From positions 868,001-932,000 of the forward strand of contig NZ_CP114288.1 in assembly GCF_027111335.1 (NCBI RefSeq): a stretch of 64,000 nucleotides of DNA. Direction: 5' to 3'. Below are positions 29,791 through 38,415 of the stretch, piece by piece. The translations under genes were made by a program, and so were the position numbers. The stretch's first letter is position 1. Every line of letters starts with the position of its first letter. The stretch comes from Flavobacterium aquiphilum. Its GTDB lineage: Bacteria > Bacteroidota > Bacteroidia > Flavobacteriales > Flavobacteriaceae. The notes below the pieces were generated by a model, which saw only the letters and a program-made list of their open reading frames with translations, ran no database searches and was not told the DNA's origin.

Positions 29791-31455
29791 ATGATTAGAA
29801 AAACAATACTATCACTGTCGTTTTTGTTGGCAACGACTTTAGCATTTGCACAAGCGAAAAAACACACTGTCGCAAAAACCGAGAAAACACCTTTCGTTTG
29901 GGAAGGAGCTAATTTATATTTTTTGATGACCGACCGTTTTAATAATGGCGACAAATCGAATGATGTAAATTATAACAGAACTAAAACTGCCGGAAAACTT
30001 CGCGGTTTTGAAGGTGGCGACCTTAAAGGAATTATTCAAAAAATAGACGAAGGTTACTTTACAAAATTAGGAATCAACGTGATTTGGTTTACACCTATCG
30101 TCGAACAAATTCATGACGGAGTCGATGAAGGAACAGGGTTTAGTTATGGATTTCATGGTTATTGGACAAGGGATTGGACGGCTTTGGATCCTAACTTCGG
30201 AACCAAAAAAGACTTAGCCGAATTGGTTAAAAAAGCGCACGCAAAAGGAATCCGAATCATGCTTGATGGGGTAATCAATCATACGGGACCGGTTACGCCT
30301 GTCGATACTGTTTGGCCTGAAGATTGGGTTCGCACGGGACCAAATTGCAAATACAGCAATTTTGAAAATACAACAGCTTGTACGTTGGTATCGAATTTAC
30401 CTGATGTAAAAACCGAAAGCAAAGTTGCCGTTGCACTGCCTCCTTTTTTGGTTGAAAAATGGAAAGCCGAAGGAAGATATGAAAAGGAAGTGGCTTCATT
30501 GGATGCTTTTTTCAAAAGAACAGGTTATCCAAGAACTCCAAAATATTACATCATAAAATGGTTGACAGATTATATTACTGAGTTCGGAATTGACGGTTAC
30601 CGCGCCGACACGGTGAAGCACACAGACGAAAGCGTTTGGGCTGATTTTAAAATCCAATGTGATTACGCTTTCGCACAATGGAAAAAAAATAATCCGACGA
30701 AAGTTTTGGACAATAATCCGTTTTACACCATTGCCGAAGTTTATAATTACAACATTAGTAACGGAAAACTGTTCGATTTTGGGGACAAAAAAGTAGATTA
30801 TTATGCGAATGGTTTTACGGCTATGATCAATTTTGAATTCAAAAGCGATGCTCAAAAAGACTATTCTATTCTGTTTTCAAAATATTCCGGCTTACTGAAC
30901 AATCAATTGAAAGGCAATAGTGTTCTGAATTATTTGTCTTCTCACGACGATGGTGGGCCTTTTGATGCCAAACGTACCAAAAGCATCGAAAGCGGAACAA
31001 AATTACTTTTGACTCCCGGTATTTCGCAAATGTATTATGGCGATGAATCTGCTCGTTCCCTTGTGGTCGAAGGGACTCAGGGCGATGCCACATTGCGTTC
31101 TAATATGAATTGGGAAGCCATAAAAACAAATTCCGAAACTCAAAAAGTGTTGTTGCATTGGCAAAAATTAGGTCAGTTCAGAAAGAACCACCCTTCTGTT
31201 GGAGCGGGTGTGAATACCGAAATTTCAGCAAAACCGTATGTTTGTTCACGAACTTTTACCAAAGGAAAATATACAGACACTGTCATAATCGGATTGAATT
31301 TGGCTTCAGGCAAAAAAGAAATTCCCGTAGGTTCAGCCTTCAAGGAAGGAGCCAAAGTTAGGGATGCCTATTCCGGAAAAACAGCAACCGTTTTGAAAGG
31401 GAAAGTTACTGTTGACAGCGAATTCGACATTGTTTTGTTGGAATCGATGAAGTAA
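29791..31455 (+). CDS. Periplasmic GH13 alpha-amylase, MalS-like
   Basis: A 554-residue alpha-amylase. The signal peptide ends at AFAQ (res 1-21), and the barrel begins at once with NLYFLMTDRFNNGD. Catalytic residues are D273 in GYRAD, E316 in IAEVY and D386 in SSHDDG; GVINHT (160-165) is the first conserved region. YWTRDWTALDPNFG and the insert with two cysteines (about 186 and 197) recall E. coli MalS. It starts 1 base behind the GH31 gene, so the two are translated together. It is the third glycosidase of the plus-strand arm and probably trims long dextrins in the periplasm. Confidence 0.9.
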   Translation: MIRKTILSLSFLLATTLAFAQAKKHTVAKTEKTPFVWEGANLYFLMTDRFNNGDKSNDVNYNRTKTAGKLRGFEGGDLKGIIQKIDEGYFTKLGINVIWFTPIVEQIHDGVDEGTGFSYGFHGYWTRDWTALDPNFGTKKDLAELVKKAHAKGIRIMLDGVINHTGPVTPVDTVWPEDWVRTGPNCKYSNFENTTACTLVSNLPDVKTESKVAVALPPFLVEKWKAEGRYEKEVASLDAFFKRTGYPRTPKYYIIKWLTDYITEFGIDGYRADTVKHTDESVWADFKIQCDYAFAQWKKNNPTKVLDNNPFYTIAEVYNYNISNGKLFDFGDKKVDYYANGFTAMINFEFKSDAQKDYSILFSKYSGLLNNQLKGNSVLNYLSSHDDGGPFDAKRTKSIESGTKLLLTPGISQMYYGDESARSLVVEGTQGDATLRSNMNWEAIKTNSETQKVLLHWQKLGQFRKNHPSVGAGVNTEISAKPYVCSRTFTKGKYTDTVIIGLNLASGKKEIPVGSAFKEGAKVRDAYSGKTATVLKGKVTVDSEFDIVLLESMK

Positions 31456-31491
31456 ATTTAAAAGCATTTCCTTAGTTTGTAAAGTGTTTTT

Positions 31492-31556
31492 TGCCACGGA
31501 TTTGCACAGATTCACACAGATTTTGGATTGTCTAAAAAAATCTGTGAAAATCTTTT
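31492..31556. repeat. CACAGATT-type palindromic repeat
   Basis: GATTCACACAGATTTT and AAAATCTGTGAAAATC form an inverted repeat around 31515-31550, with a further GGATTTGCACAGATT copy outside. It belongs to the same loose family as the interior of the element at 8552-8766. It abuts the next Flavo-1-like copy. Confidence 0.6.
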
Positions 31557-31576
31557 AATCTGTCGCTAATTTTTTT

Positions 31577-31691
31577 GGAGCAGAACCATTAGGCATTTTT
31601 AGCAAGCATTGATCCCGCTTTGCACTGCAATCTTGCGGGTCTCGTCTTTTAGGGACGAGACCCACAAGGATTTTCGTTTCAATCGGGGCTA
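31577..31691 (-). repeat. Flavo-1-like element, copy C
   Basis: Read on the minus strand, it begins TAGCCCCGATTGAAACG and ends AAGCGGGATCAATGC ... GCTCC (115 nt). The variable arm is a 10-bp perfect stem GGGTCTCGTC/GACGAGACCC (31637-31663) extended by CTTG/CAAG. It shares the GTCTCGTC core with copy B. It fills the gap behind the GH13 gene together with the neighbouring repeat. Confidence 0.6.
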
Positions 31692-31747
31692 GGGGGAAAC
31701 ATTTGTGATTTTTTGGATTCAAAATGTTCTAAAAAATAAATTACACT

Positions 31748-31778
31748 AAAACGCCTTTAGAAATGAAGGCGTTTTTTT
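31748..31778 (+). terminator. Hairpin with T-run in front of the GDPD gene
   Basis: AAAACGCCTTT ... AAGGCGTTTTTTT with a short loop. It overlaps the first codons of the open frame from 31763, which favours the later start at 31790. Confidence 0.75.
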
Positions 31779-31789
31779 ATTTTAGTAAG

Positions 31790-32476
31790 ATGAAAAAAAT
31801 GCTAAAAATAGGGCACCGAGGATCCAAAGGATACGAACCCGAAAACACTTTGGTTTCGTTTGAAAAAGCAATTGCAATGGAGGCAGACGGAATCGAATTG
31901 GATGTGCATCTTAGTATAGACGGACATTTGATTGTCATCCACGACGAAACCATCGATAGGACAACCAATGGAAAAGGAGTTGTAAACCAATTGACATTGC
32001 AGGAACTAAAATCCTTTACAATTAATGAAAAACACACGATTCCAACATTGGATGAGGTTTTGGATTTGGTTAACCAAAGATGTTTTGTAAATATTGAATT
32101 AAAAAATCAGGATACAGCGGAGAAAGTGGTTCAATTGATAGAACATTATATTTCAGAAAAAAACTGGAGAAAAGAACATTTTATAGTTTCCAGTTTCGAT
32201 TGGAATGCCGTGCAACAAGTCCGATTTTTGAATAGCGATATCCGAATTGGAGTTTTAACCGAAACCGATATTGATTTGGCCATTTCTTTTGCCCGATTCA
32301 TGAAAGCCGAAGCTTTACATCCCGATTTTCAATTATTGACAAAGGATTATACCACCAAAATTCAGGAGAAAGGAATCCTTGTTTTTCCGTGGACAGTAAA
32401 TGAAATTGATGATATTCAAAAAATGAAATCGTTAAAAGTGGATGGCATCATCACTGATTTTTTGGATAGGGTTTAA
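31790..32476 (+). CDS. Glycerophosphodiester phosphodiesterase
   Basis: A cytoplasmic GDPD-family enzyme releasing glycerol 3-phosphate from deacylated phospholipid headgroups (228 residues from the ATG at 31790, MKKMLKIGHRG). Family motifs: GHRGSKGYEPENTL (HRG and the metal-binding E-N), DGIELDVHLS (E and D ligands), VIHDETIDRTT (catalytic His), ELK, and TDFLDRV at the end. I reject the upstream ATG at 31763 because it lies in a terminator hairpin. No partner genes are next to it. Confidence 0.92.
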   Translation: MKKMLKIGHRGSKGYEPENTLVSFEKAIAMEADGIELDVHLSIDGHLIVIHDETIDRTTNGKGVVNQLTLQELKSFTINEKHTIPTLDEVLDLVNQRCFVNIELKNQDTAEKVVQLIEHYISEKNWRKEHFIVSSFDWNAVQQVRFLNSDIRIGVLTETDIDLAISFARFMKAEALHPDFQLLTKDYTTKIQEKGILVFPWTVNEIDDIQKMKSLKVDGIITDFLDRV

Positions 32477-32483
32477 AAATGTT

Positions 32484-32616
32484 AAACACGAATTACACTA
32501 ATTATCACGAATTAAAACCTCTTTTAAAATTACACGAATTCTAAAAACAACTAGAATTTGTGTAATTATATTTCAACTTTGTATATAATTCGTGCCAATT
32601 AGTGTAATTCGTGTTT
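32484..32616. repeat. Long nested palindrome (CACGAATTACACTAATT family)
   Basis: The outer arms 32484-32514 and 32585-32616 are about 30 of 32 complementary (AAACACGAATTACACTAATT against AATTAGTGTAATTCGTGTTT). A second palindrome AATTACACGAATTCTA/TAGAATTTGTGTAATT lies inside (about 32529-32568). Nothing codes here. Confidence 0.8.
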
Positions 32617-32631
32617 GTTTTTTTTAATGTT

Positions 32632-32639
32632 TACATTTG
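32632..32639 (+). promoter_or_regulatory. -7 box of the flavoprotein gene
   Basis: TACATTTG fits TAnnTTTG, 25 bases in front of the ATG at 32664. A TTTG at 32614-32617 is closer than usual. The ATG at 32637 lies inside this box, so it is not the start. Confidence 0.45.
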
Positions 32640-32663
32640 CACTTTAATTTCTTCGCAAAAAAC

Positions 32664-33872
32664 ATGATTCAAAATTTTGACATACTCGTTGTTGGCGGCG
32701 GCGCTTCCGGTTTTTTTACGGCTATTAATATCGTGGAGAAAAACCCGAAAATAAAAGTTGCCATTTTAGAAAGAGGAGCTGAAGTATTGGCAAAAGTTCG
32801 CGTTTCCGGAGGCGGTCGCTGTAATGTGACACATGCCTGTTTCGAGCCTAATGAGTTGGTCAAATTTTATCCGCGTGGAGAAAAAGAGCTACGTGGCCCA
32901 TTTCATCAGTTTTGTTCGGGTGATACTATTGAATGGTTCGAAAGACATGGAGTAGAGTTGAAAATTGAAGAGGACGGCCGTATGTTTCCTGTTTCAAATT
33001 CATCGCAAACCATAATTGATTGTTTTGTTAAAGCTACCCAAAAGCTTGGAATCAAAGTTTTCACAGGACAAAGTGTGCAGTCCATTTTTAAAAAAGACAA
33101 TTTTTGGAAAGTGGAGACGCAAAATGAAAATTACATTGCTGAAAAATTAGTTCTTGCCACAGGCAGCAACCCGAAAATTTGGGAAATGTTGCAAAAACAA
33201 GGACACATAATTGTGAGTCCAGTTCCATCTTTATTTACCTTCAATATAAAAGATTCCCGAATTAAAGAATTACCAGGAGTTTCAGCTCAAGTTACCGTAA
33301 AAGTAAAAGACACTAAACTGACTTCAACAGGTCCATTGTTAATTACGCATTGGGGAATGAGCGGCCCGGCAATCTTGAAATTATCGGCTTGGGGTGCGCG
33401 GATTTTACACGACAAGAATTATCAGTTTACCATTTATGTGAATTGGCTCAACGAGCTTGATGCCGAAGATGCGGAGAAAATTTTAAAAACCACCAAACAA
33501 GAACACGCCAAAAAATCGGTTTCCAAAAAATCGGCTGTTGATTTAACTAATCGTCTTTGGGAAAGTCTAGTTCTAGCTTCAGGAATTCCTGCAGATACCA
33601 AATGGGCTGATTTGTCCAAAAACCAATTGCAAAACTTGGTAAATCAATTGACGAATGGCACTTTTCAGGTAAATGGTAAAAGCACTTTCAAAGAAGAATT
33701 CGTAACCGCCGGCGGAATCGATTTAAAAGAAATCAACTTCAAAACCATGGAGAGTAAATTTCACGAGAATCTTTATTTTGCTGGAGAAATCATGAATATC
33801 GACGCCATTACCGGCGGATTCAATTTCCAGAATGCTTGGACAAGTGGGTTTATTGTGGCGAATGCTATTTAA
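32664..33872 (+). CDS. BaiN/HI0933-family FAD-dependent oxidoreductase
   Basis: About 402 residues from the ATG at 32664 (MIQNFDILVVGGG). The dinucleotide-binding motif VVGGGASGFFTAINI is at the N-terminus. KVRVSGGGRCNVTH (about 49-62) is the hallmark of the HI0933/YhiN family, and LATGSNPKIWEMLQ and the C-terminal GEIMNIDAITGGFNFQNAW stretch are also family-typical. It is a cytoplasmic flavoprotein and its physiological substrate is unknown; family members are often annotated only as NAD(P)/FAD-dependent oxidoreductases. It stands alone. Confidence 0.9.
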   Translation: MIQNFDILVVGGGASGFFTAINIVEKNPKIKVAILERGAEVLAKVRVSGGGRCNVTHACFEPNELVKFYPRGEKELRGPFHQFCSGDTIEWFERHGVELKIEEDGRMFPVSNSSQTIIDCFVKATQKLGIKVFTGQSVQSIFKKDNFWKVETQNENYIAEKLVLATGSNPKIWEMLQKQGHIIVSPVPSLFTFNIKDSRIKELPGVSAQVTVKVKDTKLTSTGPLLITHWGMSGPAILKLSAWGARILHDKNYQFTIYVNWLNELDAEDAEKILKTTKQEHAKKSVSKKSAVDLTNRLWESLVLASGIPADTKWADLSKNQLQNLVNQLTNGTFQVNGKSTFKEEFVTAGGIDLKEINFKTMESKFHENLYFAGEIMNIDAITGGFNFQNAWTSGFIVANAI

Positions 33873-33959
33873 AATGTTTTTATCAATAAAAAATTCTTCT
33901 CTTTACAAATATTTAAAAAGGGTATATTGGTCTTCGATTTTTTTTTTGGGATATTATTG

Positions 33960-35258
33960 TTACAGATGTTCTTCAATCAATGTTTGAATTTCGGTGCTGG
34001 ATGGCCTTGGAGCATCAGGATTTATTATTTTTCCATCTTTACCAAACAATACAAAACGTGGAATAGTGGATACATTTATTTCATTTAATAATTCATCCTG
34101 ATTTGATTTTGTAAGCAAAAAACTATTTTCTTTATTCAGAATGTCATTGTATTGATCCATTGCTTTTTGCCAGGCAGTGCTGCTTTTGTCTATGGATAGA
34201 AATATAAAAGCTACATTAGGGTATTTTTGTATCAGTTTTTTTTCACTGGGGAACTCTTCTCGACATGGCATACACCATGATGCCCAAAAATCGACCAAAA
34301 CTAATTTTCCAATATGCTTTTTTATGATATTTTGCAAAATTATCGGTGCAGTTTTCGGTTGTAAATCTTGGTTTATAGCTTTAAGATATTCTTGATTTTT
34401 GCAGTTTTTTCTAAATATATCAATGCTTTGTTTATCAACTACTGTTTTTATGAATCGGTCATTTAAAGCACTATTAATATTGGAATATAATAAGTAATCT
34501 ATAATTTTTTGATTAGTAAAGTTTTTGGCTATGAATTCCATTCTAGTATGTAAATCATTTTTTAAGTTTGATTTTTTCAAAGATTTTGCGACATAATTAC
34601 ATAGTAATGATTTGTATCCTTCAATGTTTAACAACACATCAGCTTCATCAAAAGTTTTTTCTATTGACAAGAATGTATCTTGATTTATAATTTCGTTTTC
34701 TAATTCATTATACTTGATTAAACACCAATACATTGTAGTGAAATATTGATAGAATTCTTTTGAAATTTTATCGTTTCTATAATAGCTTTCCATTAATTCT
34801 TGCTCTTTAACGTACTCTTTATCAAAATATTTTGGAAGTTTATTCAATAATCGTATTTGTTTAAGCTCATTGTAATCAGAAATGTTTTCAGTTTTTCCAT
34901 ATTTTTGAAAACAATCATTTATAAACTCAGATTCTAATTTTCGATATTTGTTAGAGGGACAAGAATAATTTATTAACCCTTTATCATTTATATCAAATTC
35001 AATTGTTTCATTCGGTAAGGAGAAAATAAGAGTATTTCTATAAATTTGATTGCACAATAATGTTGTAGGGCTGTTTAATGTGAATTTTAAATTCCGATTG
35101 TTTTTATTAAGGACAGTAGGTGTGTGTAATGATTCTATTGATTGACAAGTTAAAAGGATGTTGTCTTCACTATCACCAATATATTTTATAAAAATATTTT
35201 GTGAAAATGAGAATGTTGAAATTAAAAATAGCAGGAATGTTTTTTTAAATTCTATCAT
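33960..35258 (-). CDS. TlpA-like thioredoxin-fold protein with a long N-terminal domain
   Basis: A 432-residue exported protein; the signal peptide ends at FSFSQ (res 1-20). The first 300 residues are a region I do not recognise, rich in N, K and I. The last 115 are a TlpA/AhpC-TSA-type thioredoxin fold with WASWCMPC (C329 and C332) and cis-proline TIP (P400). It is probably a periplasmic thiol-disulfide reductase or, as in many Bacteroidota, one attached to a DUF4369-like region. It faces away from the gene at 35512. No cytochrome maturation genes are nearby, so its partner is unknown. Confidence 0.82.
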   Translation of the reverse strand: MIEFKKTFLLFLISTFSFSQNIFIKYIGDSEDNILLTCQSIESLHTPTVLNKNNRNLKFTLNSPTTLLCNQIYRNTLIFSLPNETIEFDINDKGLINYSCPSNKYRKLESEFINDCFQKYGKTENISDYNELKQIRLLNKLPKYFDKEYVKEQELMESYYRNDKISKEFYQYFTTMYWCLIKYNELENEIINQDTFLSIEKTFDEADVLLNIEGYKSLLCNYVAKSLKKSNLKNDLHTRMEFIAKNFTNQKIIDYLLYSNINSALNDRFIKTVVDKQSIDIFRKNCKNQEYLKAINQDLQPKTAPIILQNIIKKHIGKLVLVDFWASWCMPCREEFPSEKKLIQKYPNVAFIFLSIDKSSTAWQKAMDQYNDILNKENSFLLTKSNQDELLNEINVSTIPRFVLFGKDGKIINPDAPRPSSTEIQTLIEEHL

Positions 35259-35511
35259 AGTGAATGTTATTTTTATGTCTTTAGCTTTTTTGCTTTAATA
35301 AATCATCTGTGTATGTATCAATTCATTTCATTTACTTGATCTTTGCAAAATCGAATGTACGAATATTATTCAAATTGATAAATGCAATTGTTTTCGTTGT
35401 AATTGTTATTAATGCTATGATTAAATGTTTAATTAACAAAAATTTACGTTAATTCTAAGTTTTTCTTATGGACTATTGAGATAAATTTACTTTCAAAATA
35501 ATCCTACATAT

Positions 35512-36261
35512 ATGAAAGTAAAATTACCCTTTGTTTTATTTTTGCTTACAAGTCAACTTAGTATTTCACAAATAGATAAAACTATTAAAGGAAAAGTTTC
35601 TTCTGAAGGTTTTTTGCTTCAAAAAGTGGATGTAATCAATAAAACATCCAAAAAATCAACTATCACAAATGAAAAAGGAGAATTTATAATTGAAGCGAAG
35701 GCTTATGATAATCTTATTTTTTATGCTAAGGAATTTCAATCGAAAGAAATAAAACTTAGGCCAGACCAAATTGAGCAAAACAATTTGGATATTATCATGT
35801 TCAAAAAACCGGAAGAATTAGATGAGGTAGTGGTAAAAAAAATAGCACCTGTTAAAATTGGACTTGATAAAAAATGGGAACAGCAAAAAAATGATGCGAT
35901 AACATTAGATAGAAAATCCAATACACCAAAAACTGGAGTTTATGACGGTAGCATTGAGAATGGAATCGATTTTATGAGAATTGGGAAAATGATTGTAGGT
36001 CTGTTTGGCAAAGGCGAAGAAAAAGAAGAAAAGGAAGCTCTCCCAAAAATTGAATTTGCCGAATTAGCAAAAAATATCTGCGAAGAAAAATTTTATCTGG
36101 AGACTTTAAAATTAAAATCGGATGAAATTGATCTCTTTCTTCAATTTTGTGATGCAGATCCTAAATCTAAAAGTCTAATTACTAATCATAACAAACTTAG
36201 TATGATGGATTTTTTGATGGCGAAAAATAAAGAGTTTAAAAATCTACCAGTTTTAAAGTAA
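35512..36261 (+). CDS. CarboxypepD-reg-like domain protein
   Basis: A 249-residue protein with a signal peptide (res 1-19, SQLSISQ). A CarboxypepD-reg-like domain follows (about 22-95: IKGKVSSEGFLLQKVDVINKT, TNEKGEFIIEA, LIFYAKEFQSKEIKL). It then has LDEVVVKK (about 103-110), like the linker before a TonB plug, but no plug or barrel. The C-terminal 130 residues are charged and unassigned. It may be a periplasmic or outer-membrane-associated protein derived from a TonB receptor N-terminus. The role is unknown; similar stand-alone proteins occur in flavobacteria (from memory). Confidence 0.75.
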   Translation: MKVKLPFVLFLLTSQLSISQIDKTIKGKVSSEGFLLQKVDVINKTSKKSTITNEKGEFIIEAKAYDNLIFYAKEFQSKEIKLRPDQIEQNNLDIIMFKKPEELDEVVVKKIAPVKIGLDKKWEQQKNDAITLDRKSNTPKTGVYDGSIENGIDFMRIGKMIVGLFGKGEEKEEKEALPKIEFAELAKNICEEKFYLETLKLKSDEIDLFLQFCDADPKSKSLITNHNKLSMMDFLMAKNKEFKNLPVLK

Positions 36262-36286
36262 TTTTTTTGGTTAAAATACATGCTGA

Positions 36287-36763
36287 TTACCTATTCAACC
36301 ACCAAATACTTCCGTTTAAAACAGCCGCAAAAGAAATCCAAAGTAAATAAGGAACAAACAAATAGCCTGAAATTTTGTTGATTTTGGCAAATTGGACATA
36401 GGTTTCATAAACCATCAACCATAGTATAATTATTTCCAATCCGGCCAACATTGGGTTTTTTAGCCCAAAAAACAAATACGACCACAAGGCGTTTAGCGCC
36501 AATTGAATGGCGAAAAACTGCAATGCTTTTTTAACGGATTCTTTTTCAAAGTCGATTCGGTCCCAAACCAACCCGGCAGCGATTCCCATCATGATATAAA
36601 GCATACTCCAAACCGGCGCAAAAACCCAATTGGGCGGGTTAAAACTCGGTTTTGTCAAAGTGGGATACCAAGTTGTTATCGCCGAACGGGTAACTATTCC
36701 GGAGAAATAACCAACAACTAGACAAGTGACAACAATAGATAATATTCGGGTAATCTTATTCAT
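36287..36763 (-). CDS. tspO: TspO/MBR-family membrane protein
   Basis: 159 residues from the ATG at 36763 (MNKITRILSIV). The longer frame from 36787 adds eight residues that overlap the divergent mvaD promoter region. There are five hydrophobic helices. Family signatures are W-Y-P-T-L-T-KPSFNPPNWVF, VWSMLYIMMGIAAGLVW, ALNALWSYLFFG and AAVLNGSIWWLN. TspO proteins bind porphyrins and take part in tetrapyrrole or stress signalling; the exact role here is not shown. It is divergent from mvaD. Confidence 0.93.
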   Translation of the reverse strand: MNKITRILSIVVTCLVVGYFSGIVTRSAITTWYPTLTKPSFNPPNWVFAPVWSMLYIMMGIAAGLVWDRIDFEKESVKKALQFFAIQLALNALWSYLFFGLKNPMLAGLEIIILWLMVYETYVQFAKINKISGYLFVPYLLWISFAAVLNGSIWWLNR

Positions 36764-36801
36764 TTCTTTTGATTTTAGCAAAGCCAAAATTACTTAAAAA
36801 C

Positions 36802-36833
36802 TTTATAAGGATTATCCAAAAAAAGTATCTTTG
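36802..36833 (+). promoter_or_regulatory. Promoter of mvaD
   Basis: TTTA at 36802-36805, 20 bases, TATCTTTG at 36826-36833. The ATG at 36850 is only 17 bases behind the -7 box, so the leader is very short and upstream in-frame ATGs cannot be used. Confidence 0.65.
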
Positions 36834-36849
36834 CCGAAAATTACTATTT

Positions 36850-37932
36850 ATGTTAGAAATTGCCGATTTTATCCCATCAAAATATAATAACACCATAGAT
36901 CGGGGAAGTTTTTCCTGGAGTGCTCCCAGTAACATTGCCTTGGTGAAATATTGGGGAAAAAAAGACAAGCAGATTCCCGCAAATCCGTCCGTCAGTTTTA
37001 CGTTGAACAATTGTAAAACGATCACTTCTTTGGCTTTTGCCAAAAAACAAAACGACGGCAATTTCTCTTTCGATTTATTATTCGAAGGAAAACCCAAGGA
37101 AGACTTCAAACCCAAAATTCAAAAATTTTTGGAAAGAGTTGAGGTATATCTCCCGTTTCTGAAAGATTATCATTTTACAATCGATACACAAAACACCTTT
37201 CCGCACAGTTCAGGAATCGCTTCGTCTGCTTCGGGAATGGCGGCGTTGGCGATGAATTTTATGAGTTTGGAAAAAGCCCTAAATCCAGCAATGACCGAAG
37301 AATATTTTCTGAGTAAAGCTTCGTTTTTGGCACGATTAGGTTCGGGAAGTGCCTGCCGAAGCGTGAAAGGTCAAGTGGTGGTTTGGGGAAATCAGTCGAA
37401 TATAAAAAGAAGCACCGATTTGTATGGAGTTGAATATCCGTATGAAATTCATCCTGTTTTCAATAATTTTCAGGACACAATTTTATTGGTTGACAAGGGA
37501 GAAAAACAGGTTTCGAGCACGGTTGGCCATGATTTGATGCACAACCACCCATTTGCCGAAAGGCGTTTTGCCCAAGCGCATGAAAATTTGGATAAATTGA
37601 TTCCGGTTTTCAAAAATGGTGATTTGGAGGAATTTATCAAAATTGTGGAAAGCGAGGCTTTGACACTACATGCGATGATGATGACTTCTTTGCCGTATTT
37701 TATTTTGATGAAACCGAATACGTTGCAGATTATCAATGCGATTTGGAAGTTTAGAAACGAGACTAAAATTCCGGTTTGTTTCACTTTAGATGCGGGAGCA
37801 AATGTGCATGTTTTGTATCCAAATGAGTTCAAAGAAAACGTATTGCAATTTATTAAGGCAGAATTAGTTGGCTATTGCCAAAATGGTCAGTATCTTTGCG
37901 ACGAAATTGGAAACGGGGCTTTATCAAATTGA
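36850..37932 (+). CDS. mvaD: Diphosphomevalonate decarboxylase
   Basis: 360 residues from the ATG at 36850 (MLEIADFIPSKY), set by the promoter just before it. The enzyme makes isopentenyl diphosphate from mevalonate 5-diphosphate with ATP. Typical residues: SAPSNIALVKYWGK, NPSVSFTLN, the GHMP loop PHSSGIASSASGMAALA, and ARLGSGSACRSV. The C-terminal part has CFTLDAGANVHVLYP. It is the first gene of a cluster that continues, past a toxin-antitoxin cassette, with mevalonate kinase and a prenyltransferase. The reductase and another GHMP kinase are 15 kb away. Confidence 0.95.
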   Translation: MLEIADFIPSKYNNTIDRGSFSWSAPSNIALVKYWGKKDKQIPANPSVSFTLNNCKTITSLAFAKKQNDGNFSFDLLFEGKPKEDFKPKIQKFLERVEVYLPFLKDYHFTIDTQNTFPHSSGIASSASGMAALAMNFMSLEKALNPAMTEEYFLSKASFLARLGSGSACRSVKGQVVVWGNQSNIKRSTDLYGVEYPYEIHPVFNNFQDTILLVDKGEKQVSSTVGHDLMHNHPFAERRFAQAHENLDKLIPVFKNGDLEEFIKIVESEALTLHAMMMTSLPYFILMKPNTLQIINAIWKFRNETKIPVCFTLDAGANVHVLYPNEFKENVLQFIKAELVGYCQNGQYLCDEIGNGALSN

Positions 37933-37973
37933 CACTTTTTTTTCGTATCTTTAATTCTAAATTGTTTGTAATT

Positions 37974-38168
37974 ATGGACTTAAATGCGGAAAAACTAGAA
38001 CTAATCAAGAAGATAACAAAAACCAATGATGCGCATCTTCTTAAAAAACTCAAAGCCATCTTTGAAAGAAAAGAAAGAGGCATTTGGAACGAATTAACAC
38101 CCGAACAGAAGGAAGTGATTAATTTAGGGATACATTATGAAAATCGTGGAGATGAAATCGATTTTTGA
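37974..38168 (+). CDS. Antitoxin-like protein, probable orphan copy
   Basis: 64 residues from the ATG at 37974 (MDLNAEKLELIKK). It is clearly paralogous to the next gene (38197-38415): both have EK-EL-KK, TND, K-IF, W-EL and EQKE-IN in the same order. It ends about 10 residues earlier and lacks the C-terminal FEDFIKPYL. Such small acidic helical proteins in front of ParE/RelE toxins act as antitoxins. Having no toxin of its own, it may be a spare, decoy or decaying antitoxin. Its frame also extends upstream into the 3' end of mvaD, which I do not use. Confidence 0.72.
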   Translation: MDLNAEKLELIKKITKTNDAHLLKKLKAIFERKERGIWNELTPEQKEVINLGIHYENRGDEIDF

Positions 38169-38196
38169 ATAAATGATTAACTTTAATTAAGGAATC

Positions 38197-38415
38197 ATGG
38201 ACATACAATTTGAAAAAGCGGAATTAATGAAAAAGTTGGAAGAGACCAACGATGTTTCAATAATTGAGGCTATTAAAAATATTTTTAAATCTGAAAAAAA
38301 AGATTTTTGGGAGGAATTGTCAGAAGAGCAAAAAGAAACCATAAACGAATCAATGCTACAATTTGAAAATGGTGAATTTATGTCTTTTGAAGATTTTATA
38401 AAGCCCTATTTATAA
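38197..38415 (+). CDS. Antitoxin of a ParE-type toxin-antitoxin pair
   Basis: A 72-residue protein, highly charged and probably helical. Its stop codon overlaps the toxin start by 1 base, the usual antitoxin-toxin coupling. It is a paralogue of 37974-38168. The C-terminal segment (FENGEFMSFEDFIKPYL) is the likely toxin-binding part. It has no visible DNA-binding fold, so autoregulation is uncertain. It lies inside the mevalonate gene cluster. Confidence 0.8.
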   Translation: MDIQFEKAELMKKLEETNDVSIIEAIKNIFKSEKKDFWEELSEEQKETINESMLQFENGEFMSFEDFIKPYL

